Origin: Cytidiella melzeri
Taxonomy: Eukaryota; Basidiomycota; Agaricomycetes; Polyporales; Irpicaceae
NCBI GenBank assembly: GCA_022592445.1
Contig: JABYQR010000007.1
Location: 62,001-126,000 of the forward strand
Length of the DNA: 64,000 bases
Direction: 5' to 3'
How positions within the stretch are numbered: position 1 is the first letter of the stretch; the number at the start of each line of letters is the position of its first letter. This document shows, piece by piece, positions 23,136 to 36,594 of this stretch. A model generated the notes under the pieces. It saw nothing but the letters and a program-made list of their open reading frames with translations. It did no database searches and was not told the DNA's origin. The translations under genes and the position numbers were made by a program.

Positions 23136-23540
23136 AGTGGCATATAGCGGTAGGTGGTGCTTGGTCTCGGGATATTGGAAAGGGTGGGAGTCGAAGTGCG
23201 AGCTTGCTCGGCGTCGCCCGTCTCAAACGCAGAGGGCGCCTATACGAACTTCAACATCAACGCGATAAGCACGTGATCGCGTTTCAACGTACTAAGTACT
23301 GAGTCTTTCACGTCGCGTGGCCCGGTTGCTTGGACTTGCCAGTGCTTACTCTCATGCTCAGGACTCGATAGGACTTTCACGGTCAAAGTCTACTACGCAG
23401 AAACGAAGTACAGAAATGATCAAGATGCCCTTAGCTAAGGAGAGACGAGCACTACTACTTATAATACTGAGTATACACGGAGAAGCAGGCTGTCAGTACA
23501 ATTACTTTTACAGTGGCAACACTATGATATGTTGGCTTCA
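23136..23540. other. Intergenic between coiled-coil gene and MTHFR
   Basis: It holds the presumed promoter of the coiled-coil gene (-) and the downstream region of the MTHFR gene (-). No further gene is seen. Confidence 0.35.
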
Positions 23541-25926
23541 TTAACTGCTAGTAAGCTCCGCATGACCCCCGATCTCAGCTAAGAACGTCCACAGCGCATC
23601 TTCGTTCGTATAATCGTGATGGATGACGCTCACAAGCCACCGTTTGTGTCTGATGCTATCCAACAATGTTCTTTCTTCCGAAGCTGGCGGATAATACGAG
23701 GCCCATTCCTCCCATATACCAAACGCTTCCTCCTAACAACAGAAAAGTTGAGACATTTGAACTTCAATACACACGGCTGACATACCTTCCAGGTCAAGAA
23801 CGACTCCTTCTCAATGATCGTAGACTGCGCAATTTCTTGCCCGGGGAACACGCCCCATGTCACCGCGTTACGCCCACCTTCGGAAACGTTTGTCCGGAAG
23901 TCACCCTGCATCACAAATGGTCAGTGACAATAATGCCACTCCAAATGACGGGACATACCTGCAAGTTTGCAGCAAAATAACTGACCCAACCTTGGCTTTT
24001 GTTCTTCACACTTTTCTCAATACTGTCCACATCCTCCATCTCCACAAAGAACTCCACAAATGACTTTTGGTACACATACCCACCTTTTGGACCCCATCCA
24101 ACTATCTCATCTGTTGAGTCTGCGCCGTTAATTGCCGGCTGTGAACCGACAGTCCACCAGCCCTTTTCCGTGAGCCGCTCCAAGTGGTGGATAATAACCA
24201 GAGATTCCGGAGACAGCGGCACGTGCGAAAATGGTGTTGTAGCCAATTTCGAGTGTAAGTATTGCACGAAGAGATGTGAGATATCTCTAGGTGTTTTCGG
24301 GTGTCCCCATTGAGCAAGAGCTTGAGAGCGCTGTAGAACAACAAAGATCGATTTAGTCCAAGTCGTCCAATAGGTCTTACTCAGCAGAAACTTGCAGCAA
24401 TTGTCGACGTTCCCCAGGGATTAGGGTCTCCATATGCAGGACTTTTGAAGTCGCCGAATCGCCCGTTTGGAAAATCGTCCCACGTAGCAGCATGGTTGAG
24501 TTCTCCCTTTCCTGGTTCTGTTTCTCTTGTAGGAACAGTTGCTAACTGGCTTGTCGCTACACCAGTAGCGGTGTGTGGGCTAATGGTAAAACGCGACTGC
24601 CGGTCAAATCCAAGTTGAGATGCTGACGGCGTCGTGGGCGTGCTTGTACCGGAGACCTCCTACACGCATGAACACTGAGTAAACAGCCTCCGGAAAACAG
24701 CAGACTTCTTACCGAGATGAGTCTGTTCTTCGGCTCAAGCACATTGGGAAAGCGATTTATCCACCCCAGCCCTTCTACAACACGTTGTACACTCTTCTCA
24801 AGATTGAGTGTGCTGAAATGTACACCTGGAATTTGTGCTTCTGTGGTCAACCTGCGGATCATGTTGATCGCTAGCTTGACACCGTAGTCTTTGACCTTCT
24901 GGTCATCGTGCTGTGGGGAATAGATCAGCTTTTCTTGTGACATGTCTTGTGTCGCACTGCCTACTCTTATTTCAACTAAGTCTGCCATGAGGCCGACAGG
25001 CACCCTCGTACCGCAAAGCTTTGTGAGGCGCATGAACGTAGCGTATGTCTGGATGGGCATGATACCCGGGATGATTGGCACCTGTATCCCTATAATAATT
25101 TCCGTCTGCGGTCACTTCGAACTTCGAATACACGCTCACGTACCCTTTTCGCGAACTTTCTTTTCCCAGCGCAGGAAACCATCTACGTCGTAGAAAAGCT
25201 GAGTAACGATATAATCAGCACCAGCATCGATCTTCCGCTTCAATTGGTCAATTTGTTGGTCCTCATCGCCCTCGCTTTCCGTATGTCCGTCAGGATATGC
25301 TACACGACTAAGGTAGTTAGAGATAGCGTCAGAAGCGAGAGGAGGAAGAACAGACCTGCGACGCCGACGCTAAAACCTGCAAAATCAGGCTGTTCGCGGA
25401 TGTAAGACACCAGGTCCACTCCGTGCTGGAATCGTGGGTCTGTTGGGATCCATGCCTCGTCGCCTCTTGGTGGATCTCCGCGAAGGGCAAGTATATTCGT
25501 TATGCCGCGCTCTTTAGCACTCTGCAACGAAGATTTAGGTAACTCTGTGCAAAGTGAGCTCCCTACGTACTTTGAGAGCTGCATCAATTGACCCCTTCTC
25601 CATGTTCGTGCATGTAAGATGCATGATGGTGTCGATGCCATATTCTTCCTGTGCTAGCCCGGCGAGATCGAGACTCCTCTCACGAGTGCTTCCGCCAGCA
25701 CCCCATGTTATACTAATAGCTAAGGGATTGAGACCCGAAAGCCGTCCTATACGAGCCACTAGGTTTTCAAACCCCTGAGGTGAGTCCCATGTAAGATGCA
25801 TGAATGCAAGAGAATTAGGTTGCACAAGACCTGATCTGTTTTCGGAGGAAAGAACTCCAACGTGAAAAACGGTCGGTCGCCTTTGTACGACTTCATTTTG
25901 TCAGACAGCTTCATTTTGATCGTCAT
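23541..25926 (-). CDS. MTHFR: Methylenetetrahydrofolate reductase
   Basis: FAD enzyme that reduces 5,10-methylene-tetrahydrofolate to 5-methyl-tetrahydrofolate for methionine synthesis (Met12/Met13 in yeast). The N-terminal catalytic barrel is spread over several exons: RPFFTLEFFPPKT, FENLVARIGRL, ISITWGAGGSTRERSLDLA, IDTIMHLTCTNM, GITNILALRGDPPRGDEAW, AYPDGHTESE, AGADYIVTQLFYD and VPIIPGIMPIQTY. The C-terminal regulatory half includes WGHPKTPRDISHLFVQYL, GWWTVGSQPAINGADS, GWGPKGGYVYQKSFVEFF, NAVTWGVFPGQEI and the end HDYTNEDALWTFLAEIGG before the TAA at 23541. ATGs exist at 25926 (MTIKMKLSD) and 25914. It is head to head with YPT6 with about 280 bases between starts. Confidence 0.93.
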
Positions 25927-26209
25927 TCTCAGTAATAAGGTCGTGTTAGTGGTAGGATGGTCGGTAGATGAGAAAGACCCCAACTATCAAAAACCGGTTT
26001 TAGTAGTAGTTGATCATACACAGGCGCTAATCTCGTATACTACCGCCGAGGCCAGTGTAATAATGATGGCACTTGACGGTCACCATTGCACACTTGAAGC
26101 ACCTCACACTCCAATCCTTCTTGCTCCCGGACGCACTCTTTATTGACAAAGACACTAACACACAATCCGACGCAAATCAATTTCGAACTTGAAGAGCTGA
26201 GATTCCAGA
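25927..26209. promoter_or_regulatory. Shared promoter region of MTHFR (-) and YPT6 (+)
   Basis: The two start codons face away from each other with 283 bases between them, so both promoters must lie here or overlap the genes. No specific factor site can be named from the sequence. Confidence 0.5.
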
Positions 26210-27169
<960 letters not shown>

Positions 27170-27354
27170 AACGTTGAATAGATTCACGATACACGGTTAC
27201 ATACCGACTCCGTCGCACATCCTCTGTACGCCTAATGTGAACTGCGGTATCGAGGTATATATTTATCGTTGCTTATCCCCTCTCGAGTCCTCGTACTTCA
27301 TGGTGTGTGCTGAAGTGGTCATCGCATCCTCGAACTCGCGCGGTAGTTAATGTG

Positions 27355-28819
27355 TTAACCTCTGTTCATAGTGTTACCCGCTCCTTTAGGGTTCATATCT
27401 GTGTACTGCGCCCAACTCTCATCCTTCTGCCGCTTAGCCTCTGCCCTGTCCTCTCCGAATGCGGTCCCATCCATTTCTGAATCTAGCTGAAGCTGCTCTG
27501 AGGTGGTCAGCTTGTTTTCAGACGCCGGTCTACAATTGCCATGTTAGTCACGGCCAATTGTGGTACATAATCCGGGACACCGTACCCTCCACCGGAGATG
27601 ATGTTCCCTCTTTGCTGCTCAATCTCCAAATACTGGTCTATCGACATTGTCGGTAAGCGATGGTCAGCTTGAAAGACCTGCGCTTGTAGTCGAGTGCGAT
27701 CAGTTGCCCCGGCGGGTAAAATCGTGAACGGCCGTAAAGGCTAACGTCAAGTTCAACGACAAGTGCCATACTCGTCGAACCAGAGGAGGCGCACCTTCCC
27801 CTGAGCATCCATCAGTGGACCTTTGCCATCCGGTCCTCCCTCAAGCATTGGCTTGTCTAGCTTCCACATGTCGTCCTCCTTTGTCTTCTGTTTTCTACGG
27901 TCGTCCGCGGTAGGCGGGGGTAACGACGGTGGTGAAGGCATACTCCTCAGCAGCTCAAGTTCTTGTTCCATACTCTCGACATTCGTTTGTGCTTGTGTAT
28001 ATGACAGTCGAAGGAGCAGAAGTGTGGCTTCGCGCAAGGAATCCTCTACATCTTCATCATCTTCCGAATCCGAGTCGCTTGTCTGCTGTGAGCGCAATTT
28101 GGCAGAGGGAAGGAGAGCGCGGATGAGATCGAAATCATTGGACGAGTCGCTGGAGGGAGGTTGATCGCGTTGTGTTCGTACGGCCTACAAGCATCTTTTG
28201 AACGGCTGAACATGCGTCATATCGCTTCTACAGCTTACTTGAATTTTTTCCCTCAATTCTTTCTCCCTCCTGAATTGCTGTATCTTCAATTCTCTCCGTT
28301 GGGCTGGGTTAGCAACGCTACTCGTCCTTCTCGCGTACAACCTCCTTTCATCTTCATCAACAATTCCATAACTTTCCAGGCAGGTAATGAAATCCTTCAG
28401 GTATCTCTAAAGCGTGGTAAGAGATTGGTATCAGTCTTGACTACCCATCCATCGAGGAAACTGACCTGCGCACGACCAATACGCTCGACACGGTCGCTCG
28501 GACCCGTTGTTCGCGCACGATTCTCCACCTCGGCAAGAACAAAAGGCACGAGAAGGTAGACGAGATCGCGCGTTGAGATGTCCGACAGAGTTTCAGAGGA
28601 GTTTGGGCTGAATAGGGAGAGAGAGATAACACGGCTACGCAGTGTCACAAGGTCAGAGATCGCTGCTTGTATGAGTCCCTGCCAGCTCTTTCACATTAAT
28701 CTCCTTACAAACGAAACGCATACACTCACTTGTGTCTCATCCTGAATTGTTGGGAGATTCGAGGCTTTGGACGCAGTCTCTAGTGCACGCTTGAATAGAG
28801 TCGAGATGGTGACTTCCAT
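27355..28819 (-). CDS. TAP42: TAP42/IGBP1-like PP2A regulatory protein
   Basis: Tap42 binds catalytic subunits of PP2A-type phosphatases and links them to TOR signalling. The ATG at 28819 opens MEVTISTLFKRALETASKAS. The helical N-terminal domain continues with DLVYLLVPF-type segments, then VANPAQRREAKIQQFRREKE and an acidic linker (DSDSEDDEDVEDSL). The C-terminal part carries MEQELELLRSMPSPP, KTKEDDMWKLDKP, the strongly conserved GPDGKGPLMDAQGK, a segment like PTMSIDQYLEIEQQRGN, and ends GAGNTMNRG at the TAA at 27355-27357. Those blocks are typical of the family. Its 3' end faces that of YPT6 with about 185 bases between the stops. Exon joints near 27680-27780 and 28160-28400 were not placed exactly. 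Confidence 0.9.
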
Positions 28820-29141
28820 CGCTTTATTCTATGCCAGCAGCCGTTAGAGTGGTATGAATTTCTGGTTTTGGTGAATGTTGTGAGTTTATGGACGTAGATG
28901 TTGAGTAAGCTCAGGCTAACTTTATGCGTATGGTAGAATGGGCATAAGCAGCGATCGCACGTTACTAAACGCTGAATCAACAGAATACCTTGAGCGCGTG
29001 GAAAAAACCGTGCGCAGGAGAAGAGTATTTTGGCATAGGTACTTGAGAGACACACGCTCGCTAATATATGCGTATCTAGGAGTCAACGGCAAGAGCTTGA
29101 AGAATGCATGGAACTAGTCACAATGCTGGCCACAGTTCTGA
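28820..29141. other. TAP42 upstream region
   Basis: The TAP42 promoter on the minus strand should lie here. No further coding region is supported. Confidence 0.35.
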
Positions 29142-29804
29142 CTACTTGATGAACAATGCAGGCTGCCAGCTTCCTTCGCTCACATGACGCAGCTCTGCGA
29201 GAATGATCTCTGAAGGACTGAGGTGCGGTCCAATAGCCCAAGCTTCGTGACCAGCGCTGGACTGTCTCCTGTTCGAATGCTCCTTCGAATAACAGTGCTC
29301 GTCAGGCCAGTGCTACAGCCACGATCGATCAACATACGTACCTGGACTGTCTTCATCACCATCTTAGCTATGTTATACGCTAATTTGCTCTTTGTGATAG
29401 GCTTCCGATCATATGTATCGTCGCTTATGTTGATCGACTTCCCGACAGGTTGATAACCAGGCCACTGGAAGTACAGATTATCCAACGAACAACGAAACAG
29501 CCACAACAACTTTACTCACAAGGATCCGTAACGTAATCTTCGTAGACGAGGCTGACAGTCGATCCATCGATTCGATCTCCCACTCAGCTGGACAACTTCG
29601 GCTTATGGCTGCTTCCAAAGAGATACCGCGCGCACTAGAGACGTTGAAATCTATGGAAGGCTGCGGTCTGAAGAGCGTGGAATTGAAAGGAGTGGTCCAT
29701 ATCGTTTGAGGGAGGAAGGTTCCAGGCGGTGACTGACAGCCCTGTAAAACAGCGTCCTGCCATACAGTCCAGGTCATTAAACGCGCACATTCAATTGTCC
29801 GCAT
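29142..29804 (-). CDS. Orphan Agaricomycete family protein (function unknown)
   Basis: A compact three-exon gene that I recognise only as belonging to a large family of uncharacterised proteins in mushroom-forming fungi. Exon 1 starts at the ATG at 29804 (MRTIECARLMTWTVW), contains IDFNVSSARGISLEAAI and ends ITLRIL. An intron with GTGAGT donor and TTCCAG acceptor joins to WPGYQPVGKSINISDDTYDR, then PITKSKLAYNIAKMVMK. A second intron (GTACGT donor after TVQ, acceptor GACAG) joins in frame to SSAGHEAWAIGPHLSPSEII and the end LRHVSEGSWQPALFIK, stop TAG at 29142-29144. The LRI-WPGY, ITK-KLA and LRHVS-GSWQP blocks are the family hallmark as I remember it. There is no signal peptide, membrane span or catalytic motif. 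Confidence 0.65.
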
Positions 29805-30854
29805 ACAATGAATACCGTATCAGCCCCTAGCGCACCACTCAAACTGCTGAATGAGCGTCGCTTTTGCTGCGTAATGCGAGGTGTATTCCTATGCGGACCG
29901 TGTGGCTGCACATGCTAAGAACGAGAACGCAAACTTTAGCGGCAAATATAATGTTATTTAAACCATGAGCGTACCACATCGATGTCCTGTCGTTCATCTC
30001 GTAATGAGCTTAGAACTCGCCCCGACTCCACGAAAGCTTGACTGAGTGAGCTGAAATAGTGAGGCTTGGAGCAGAAATTGGGAGCGACGATGGTCGAAGG
30101 GTAGCTGTTGTAAGAGACCACTGCGTTTGTCATGGCTCGTACGAGGTCTGGAGATGTCAATACAGGCTGTTGCGCTAGCATAAGGCGCACCTATATACTG
30201 CAGAACGCAATAGCGGAGACGCTGGTCTGCATCCACAAAGCCAGATATGTTTCGTAGCAGAATTCCATAGGTAATTACGCCAAACGGTCCACCCAGCTTC
30301 AAGGGCTGACAACGTCACTAACTATCCACTTACCCAGAAAGACGGCGAGAAGAAACTCCATAGCAGGAAATGACGACCCTTGCACTGACTGTAGTCGGCG
30401 GTAGGGCACAGCGTAGTCGATAGGATGGAATCTAAATACCCATAGTTCATCTCATGATATGGGACCGCAGACACCTGAGCAACCACACTGAGCAAGTTAG
30501 AATCACAGGCCACGCATAGACAGCCACAATGCACACTCACTATCTAGAGTTATTATGTTCACCAGCAGCGCTCCGAGTTGTGCTTCGAGAAAACGGTCCC
30601 GTGTCGCGCCCGACAAACACAGCCGTCAATGATCGCTAGGTCCTCACTAGATCGGTCGCGTTATCCTGGCGAGCGGGTACATGTTATTAGCTTTCAATCG
30701 GAAGGCCTGCATTTGACCGTAACATGATGAGCTACGGATACAGCTTCAATTAGTGACTAGCTAAATCTGTCAAGACAGACTACTAGGAGCAATGCTACAT
30801 TCAGCTGAATTTTCCGCACAGCAAGCATATATGTGACATACCATAGTGGACACA
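29805..30854. other. About 1 kb with possible unrecognised exons on the minus strand
   Basis: Minus-strand frames at 29954-30190 (ending DIDVVRSWFK) and near 30170-30310 (GPFGVITYGILLRNISGF) look more protein-like than random, and a donor GTAAGTGG near 30333 would fit between exons. I could not join them into one gene or match a family. They may be part of an unrecognised or decayed gene. Confidence 0.3.
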
Positions 30855-31115
30855 TTACCGCTCCTTTGTCACGCTGAGCAGTTCCTTTCGGATATCGGCA
30901 GGTACGTTCTTCAGTGCGTGTTTGGGTAAAGCAGATTCTATTCGAATGTTCGGCGGATATGATGAGCCTTGGTCTTCTTTGCGCTTCAGAAGTGCCTGTA
31001 TCAGCGTCGGCGGCCTAACATCTGAACGTATAGGTTCAGGAAGCGGTGCGGCCAATGTGCCCTCAGCTGCACGGTCGCGTATTATGCGGACAAGCCGTGG
31101 TAGAGATGGGCGCAT
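30855..31115 (-). CDS. Hypothetical small basic protein (86 residues)
   Basis: I do not recognise the family. The open frame from the ATG at 31115 encodes MRPSLPRLVRIIRDRAAEGT, then a proline-containing middle (PLPEPIRSDVRPPTLIQALL), and ends ALKNVPADIRKELLSVTKER at the stop at 30855. It is basic and helical at both ends, which would fit a small mitochondrial or ribosome-associated protein, but that is inference. The frame is open a few codons upstream (SAFTE) to a possible acceptor near 31135, so an earlier exon is possible. It is divergent from HRQ1, with 372 bases between starts. Confidence 0.45.
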   Translation of the reverse strand: MRPSLPRLVRIIRDRAAEGTLAAPLPEPIRSDVRPPTLIQALLKRKEDQGSSYPPNIRIESALPKHALKNVPADIRKELLSVTKER

Positions 31116-31487
31116 TTCTGTGAACGCAGACTGTAGAAACCTGTATTAGTGTCTGACATCCATACTTCTGTGAGTTTCGACTTATTGGGCACTCACAACG
31201 ACCGAGTGCTGGCTGTTTAGGTGAGCGTGAGGAACAGCGGCGCTGAGTGTCACAGCTGGTAACTAATTGTAACTATTAGGTCACGTATAACGTCTAGGTT
31301 TGGTAACGGTCACAGCAACACCTTTGCGGACTCGGACGTAAACTCGGACGTGTTCAGGGCATTCGCCGCATTCATACAGTACCCTTCAATCTAGCACGCC
31401 GCACTCAGGCAAGATACCTGAACTAGAAAGCGACATATACAGAACAAGAGCAACACTACTCAGCTCAACTCAGCCACCGCGCCGTAC
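31116..31487. promoter_or_regulatory. Divergent promoter region of HRQ1 and the small protein gene
   Basis: The stretch separates two divergent start codons, so it should hold both promoters unless the minus-strand gene has an earlier exon here. No specific site was identified. Confidence 0.4.
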
Positions 31488-34400
31488 ATGGCTCCGCCTG
31501 CTCTGAACGACGTTTCGGAAGCAGGAAGTTCTAAAGGTCGCAAGCGACAAGCGGGGACTATACCTGCTGAGTCCACCGTAGACGACAACAGACAACCGCC
31601 GCATAAGAAACCTCGTTTATACAAGCGGAAGTCTGCGAAAGACAATATCAAGCCCTTCAGTGGCCCGGACCCTACAGAATGGCCAGAATATTTCCAAGAG
31701 GTACGAATGTTCAACACTTCAATACACAGCAATTATAGATCATCAAACCGCGCTGTATCATTGAATAGCTGTTCAAGGTACGTGTTTCGACTCATGCATG
31801 CTGTGAATGGGTGAAATGAGATTTTGGCGTCATGTAGGTCTTCAAGGCGAGTCCCGCTAATGTATGTCTACAATCAGCAGACTGCTCAACAGCGTGTCTT
31901 AGGCATTGAACACTGTATTGGCCTTTTGTTCCTCGAGGAAGGCGCTTGCGATCACGTTTCCTGTCGTACGTGAATCAGTAGAAAGGCTTCTGAAACGGTG
32001 CGCGCAACAACTTCTATCTACATGCGTCGGAACGACCTCATTATCAGCAGACCGCTCGATCTAGCGCAAGTAGCCGAACTGAAGTGAGCTGATTTATAAC
32101 GAAAATGCTGCGCGCATGAGCTGAAGTCAAATCGCAGGGCCTTGCTACCTAATCTTGTTAGATTCGCGTACATCCCGCGCTTGGACCTACAAGTTCATGA
32201 GTCTGAGAATATTAAGCGGCGAGGAACATCTCCAGACTATGCTGCCCGCAGTTCCTCCGCATCACACTCGCTAAAACAGCTTCACGAAGGCGAACACGTC
32301 CTCGTGCTCGATTTTGAAGACAATTCCAAAGGCAAGAAGCCCGGCCAAAGGTACACCTGCAACTTCTCTTCCACAAACCTAGCTCATGCCGTGTATTCAA
32401 GAACGCTCTCGCTACCTCCTGCGCTGACTCCAGCAGCGACGAAGAAACTCATAGAACGCAGGAATGATACGTTTGAAGAAGCGGTTCGAGAGTCGGTGGA
32501 TTTTTGCACGATGTGTCACAATAAGCTGACATTGATGTAGGTTAATCAAAGCCACACCATTCGACGACGATCCGGTCGCGATACTTCAGGCAGCCGCTCG
32601 CGACCACATCCCAATTGACCCCACGAATAAGTCTTCGATCGAGTCTATATCTGCGTCACAGAGTAAACCCAAAGTTGTTCCTGACTCGGAACATCGCCCT
32701 TCAATCGAATCATTGATACGTGAGATAAAGGAGCAAGATTGGTTTGCAGATCAGATAGTTTTCGAGAGGACTATCGCGGAAAAGGAGCCCAAAATAGGTA
32801 TGTATCCCCAGTCTGCCACCATGTCCACCTCATCCAATCTGCCCATACAATAGCAGAATTATACCCTCCATTATCGGATCGCCTGACGGAGGCGCTCGCA
32901 AGTTCCAGACAAATCACTTCTTTCTACAGTCACCAAGTAGAGGCTATTGCAGCTCTAGACAAAGGGAAAAGTGTCATTGTATCGACCAGTACAGCTTCTG
33001 GCAAGAGTGTCATATATCAGGTACGTCACATTCTTAATGGCCACATTCCTTCAAAACAAAACCTCCCTACAGGTGCCTCTTATGAGGTTCCTAGAGCAGA
33101 ATCCTCAGTCAACTGCTATCTTTATCTATCCAACAAAGGTGCGTTCGCTCCGTCGCCTTTCATGCGCGGAAATTGAGGCGGTGAGCCAGGCTCTAGCTCA
33201 GGATCAGCGACAAGCTTTGCAACAGCTCTTATATTCTTGCCCTGGACTCGAGCACATTCAGGTCAGACAATCAAGTGCGATCAGGTTGTCTGGACTCTAT
33301 TGAATGTGAATTAGGTAGCGACATACGATGGAGATACACCACAAGATGAGCGAAAACGTACTGCAGAAGGTTCACTACCAGTACATTGTCTGATTATGAC
33401 CTCAACTAGGTATTCGCGAATCGGCGTCGGTCATATTCACCAATTTTGTGCGTACAAATCTCAGCAACATCTATGTATATGTGACTCATGTTGCCCCACG
33501 TCCAGGACATGATTCACTTCTCGGTCCTGCCCCATGAAGAAATGTGGAGAAGGTATTAGATTCTCACAATCGGCTCGTCGCAGTTGAAAACCTCTGCCGA
33601 GTAGATTTTTGAAAAACTTGAAGCTTCTTGCCGTCGATGAGTTACACTATTATACGGGGACTTTTGGAAGGTGTGTCAGAGCTAATACTTTCAACTGCAG
33701 TAGTCAAATTTTTTGATACCATAGCCAGTCATGTTGCTCAAATCCTTCGCCGGTTTCGGAGAATTTGCGCAGCCATCGGAAGTTAGTGGCCGCTACTTTT
33801 GCTTTAACCACGGCCGCCTGATCTTTGGGTTCTCAGACAGACGGCTGCAGTTCGTATCCTGTAGTGCAACGATCACTGAACCAGGAATGTATATGCAGAG
33901 AATGTTCGGCATTGAGGCGAGTGCCTCTCCGTCGCGCTTCTACTCTTATACTCAGATGCGTCTATAGGGCGTCCAAGAAGTGACAAAAGATGGAGCACCG
34001 GCAGGTCGTAAAGATCTCCTTGTATGGGATGCACCTCCTGTTGATGAAATGGACCCTGCCTTGGGACGCCAAAGTACACTGAAAGAGGCCATACGACTAG
34101 CGCGATTTCTCATGGAACGTGGAATACGTCTGATTGTATTCTGCACGGTCAGTCGGAAACGTAAGATCGATGAGTTCATCAGCTGACGGATATGTACAGA
34201 TTCGTAAGTCCTGCGAGATGGTATGTATGCTCTTGCGTTCAGCACTCGCATACTGACATCTACAGTTCTTCAAAGCCCTCAGGGCAGAGCTTACGGCACA
34301 TGGTCGAGTGGACATCCTAGAGCGAGTGATGTCATACCGTGGTGGTATGTGTTTTCCAGTTCCAGTCAGAACGGAACTGAACCCATGGTATTTGTATACA

Positions 34401-36509
34401 AGGCTATACACCATCGGTGCGCAGGTCTTCACAATTCATTGCCTTCGCAAAAAGCTGAGGATGATGTCCCTAGGACCGCAGAAAAATTGAAAAAGAGGCG
34501 TTCAATGGACATCTGTTAGGAATCGTTGCCACCAATGCTCTTGAGCTGGGTGTTGACATTGGCATACTGGACGCTGTGATGATGTTCGGCTTTCCCCGCG
34601 GAGGCACTGCGAGTTTTGTAAGTGAAATGTGGTTCTCTCTGTGCGTAAATTAATTTCGGTCGTTGTCAGAGGCAACAAGCGGGTCGTGCTGGGCGTCGTG
34701 CTCGTGACGCTCTCGCAGTGTTTGTGGCTAGCGAGTATCCGATTGATAGACATTTCGTCGCACATCCAGAAGAACTACTCGACAAGCCAATCAACGAACT
34801 TGTGATTGACCTGGATAGCAAAGTCATAGTTGAAGCTCATCTGCAATGTGCCGGCCAAGAGATGCCATTATCTCTCGAAGACGAGAAGTACTTTGGGCCA
34901 CACACCAAAGAGCTATGTGAAACACGGCTGAAGAAAGACGAGGATGGATGGTCAGTGAATGCTGAGCGTCCTGCTTGTTTTTTTCGCTCGAGTCCTAATT
35001 CGCCTCTAGGTATCATACCCATCCGAAATACCTCCCTCACCCTGGCAGACATATCTCCCTTAGGGGAAATGCAGAAGACGAATACACAGTCGTCGATGTC
35101 AGCAATATCGGGAAGCCAGGTGGAGTTGCCAAGATTCTTGAGCAAATGGAGATGTCGCGGGCATTGTTCGAATTGTATGAAGGCGCAGTGGTATGTGTTT
35201 GGTCCTCTGACATTGTTGCACATGGACTCACAGGGACTCATCATACGCGTAGTTTATTCATCAAGGCATTACATTCATCGTACGTCAAGTCTAATATCGA
35301 TCTTTCATTCTCTGAGAGTGAATCCTCATAGATTAAAGAAGTCAGCCATGATTCAAAAATGGCAAAGCTGATTCAATCTGACGTGAACTGGACCACTGAG
35401 CCGAGGTGAATTCAACCCGTCGCCGTGTAGTTTTGTGCTCACGCCTCGCAGGGATTTCACTAACGTGGATGCCGCGCAAACTTACCGCATCCGGGAGATT
35501 AGAAACTCGCCGCAGCGCGCATACTACGGACGTACGTTACACTTTCGGTACGACTGCCAGGATGTACTAACCCAACTCCGGCGAAGGGATCGAGCTCTTC
35601 ACGCTAGTTTTTGGTAAGATTCGTTGTTGAGATTATGAGAAGTATTGAACCAGTTGACAAACTCTATTTCATACAGGTTACTTCAAAATCAGGTGCATTC
35701 TATTCTTCCAATATTTGTTCTCGTACTCAAGGATATCTGTCGAAGGAACAAGAAAATCATAGACGCCGTAGATGTGGATACACCACCCTACGAACGTGAA
35801 TCTACCGGTTTCTGGTTAGACGTCCCGAAGCCCATTCTGCAGGTCATGTTGGAGCGTGGCATTCACCCAGCGGAGGCGATTCACGCGGCTGAACACGCAT
35901 TTCTGAACCGTTTTGCCCTGAGTGCAGACCTAGGCACTGAATGCAAAGCTGCTGAGAAGGAGTACAAGTCTACCACTACTGCGAGGAAGCGTCCTGCACG
36001 GTATGCCTTTTCGCAAGTGAAGTTGACAAAGACTGTGAAGGACTTACTTTTGTCGGTCAGACTCATCTTCTATGAGGGCTCAGGACGCAACGGAGGAGTC
36101 GCTACCAAGGCATTCGACCACGGTATTCCCCCACTGCCTTTGTTTTCGAGGTCGATTCCTGACGCGTTTCCTGCACCACCGTAGTGTCTGAAATTCTCCA
36201 AAACGCGCATGATACCACAGAAGCATGTCAGTGCGAAGAAGGGTGTGCCGCGTGTACGTAAATCCCATTATCACCGGAAACTCCTTTGTGATTCAAGCTA
36301 CGCACGTAGGCATTGTCAGCCCGAGCTGTCGAGAGAACAACATCGTGGCGTCGAAGAGAGGCGCGCTAATCGTCCTAAAAGCTCTCCTCAGTCTCCCCAT
36401 CGACGCAGACTTGTTGGTCCCAGTAGAGAACACTTTTCCCCACGATACCGTTATAGCAGCGGATTCAGTACGCGCGATAGAAGGTGTAGAAGTGGAGAAA
36501 GCAGATTAG
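31488..36509 (+). CDS. HRQ1: RecQ4-like 3'-5' DNA helicase Hrq1
   Basis: Hrq1 unwinds DNA in interstrand crosslink repair and telomere maintenance. The ATG at 31488 opens a basic N-terminus with nuclear-type signals (KGRKRQAG, KKPRLYKRKSAK). A region with FKALNTVLAF and RESVERLLK follows. Helicase motifs appear in order: FYSHQVEAIAALDKGKSVIV, motif I STASGKSVIYQ, Ia IFIYPTKALAQDQRQAL, Ib VATYDGDTPQDER, motif II VDELHYYTG, III SCSATI, IV RLIVFCTIRKSCE, V GIVATNALELGVDIG and VI QQAGRAGRRARDALAVFVA. The C-terminal domain has the Cys cluster CQCEEGCAACIVSPSC, seen after removing a GTACGT...ACGTAG intron near 36250-36305. It ends VEVEKAD at 36507-36509. About fifteen short introns. Tail to tail with SCY1, 85 bases apart. 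Confidence 0.93.
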
Positions 36510-36594
36510 CCTGCTTGTATAGCATAGCAATAAGCATATATATGTGTAACATTCGACTTCTACGGCTATTCAAGTCGTGAATATGACAAATCCA

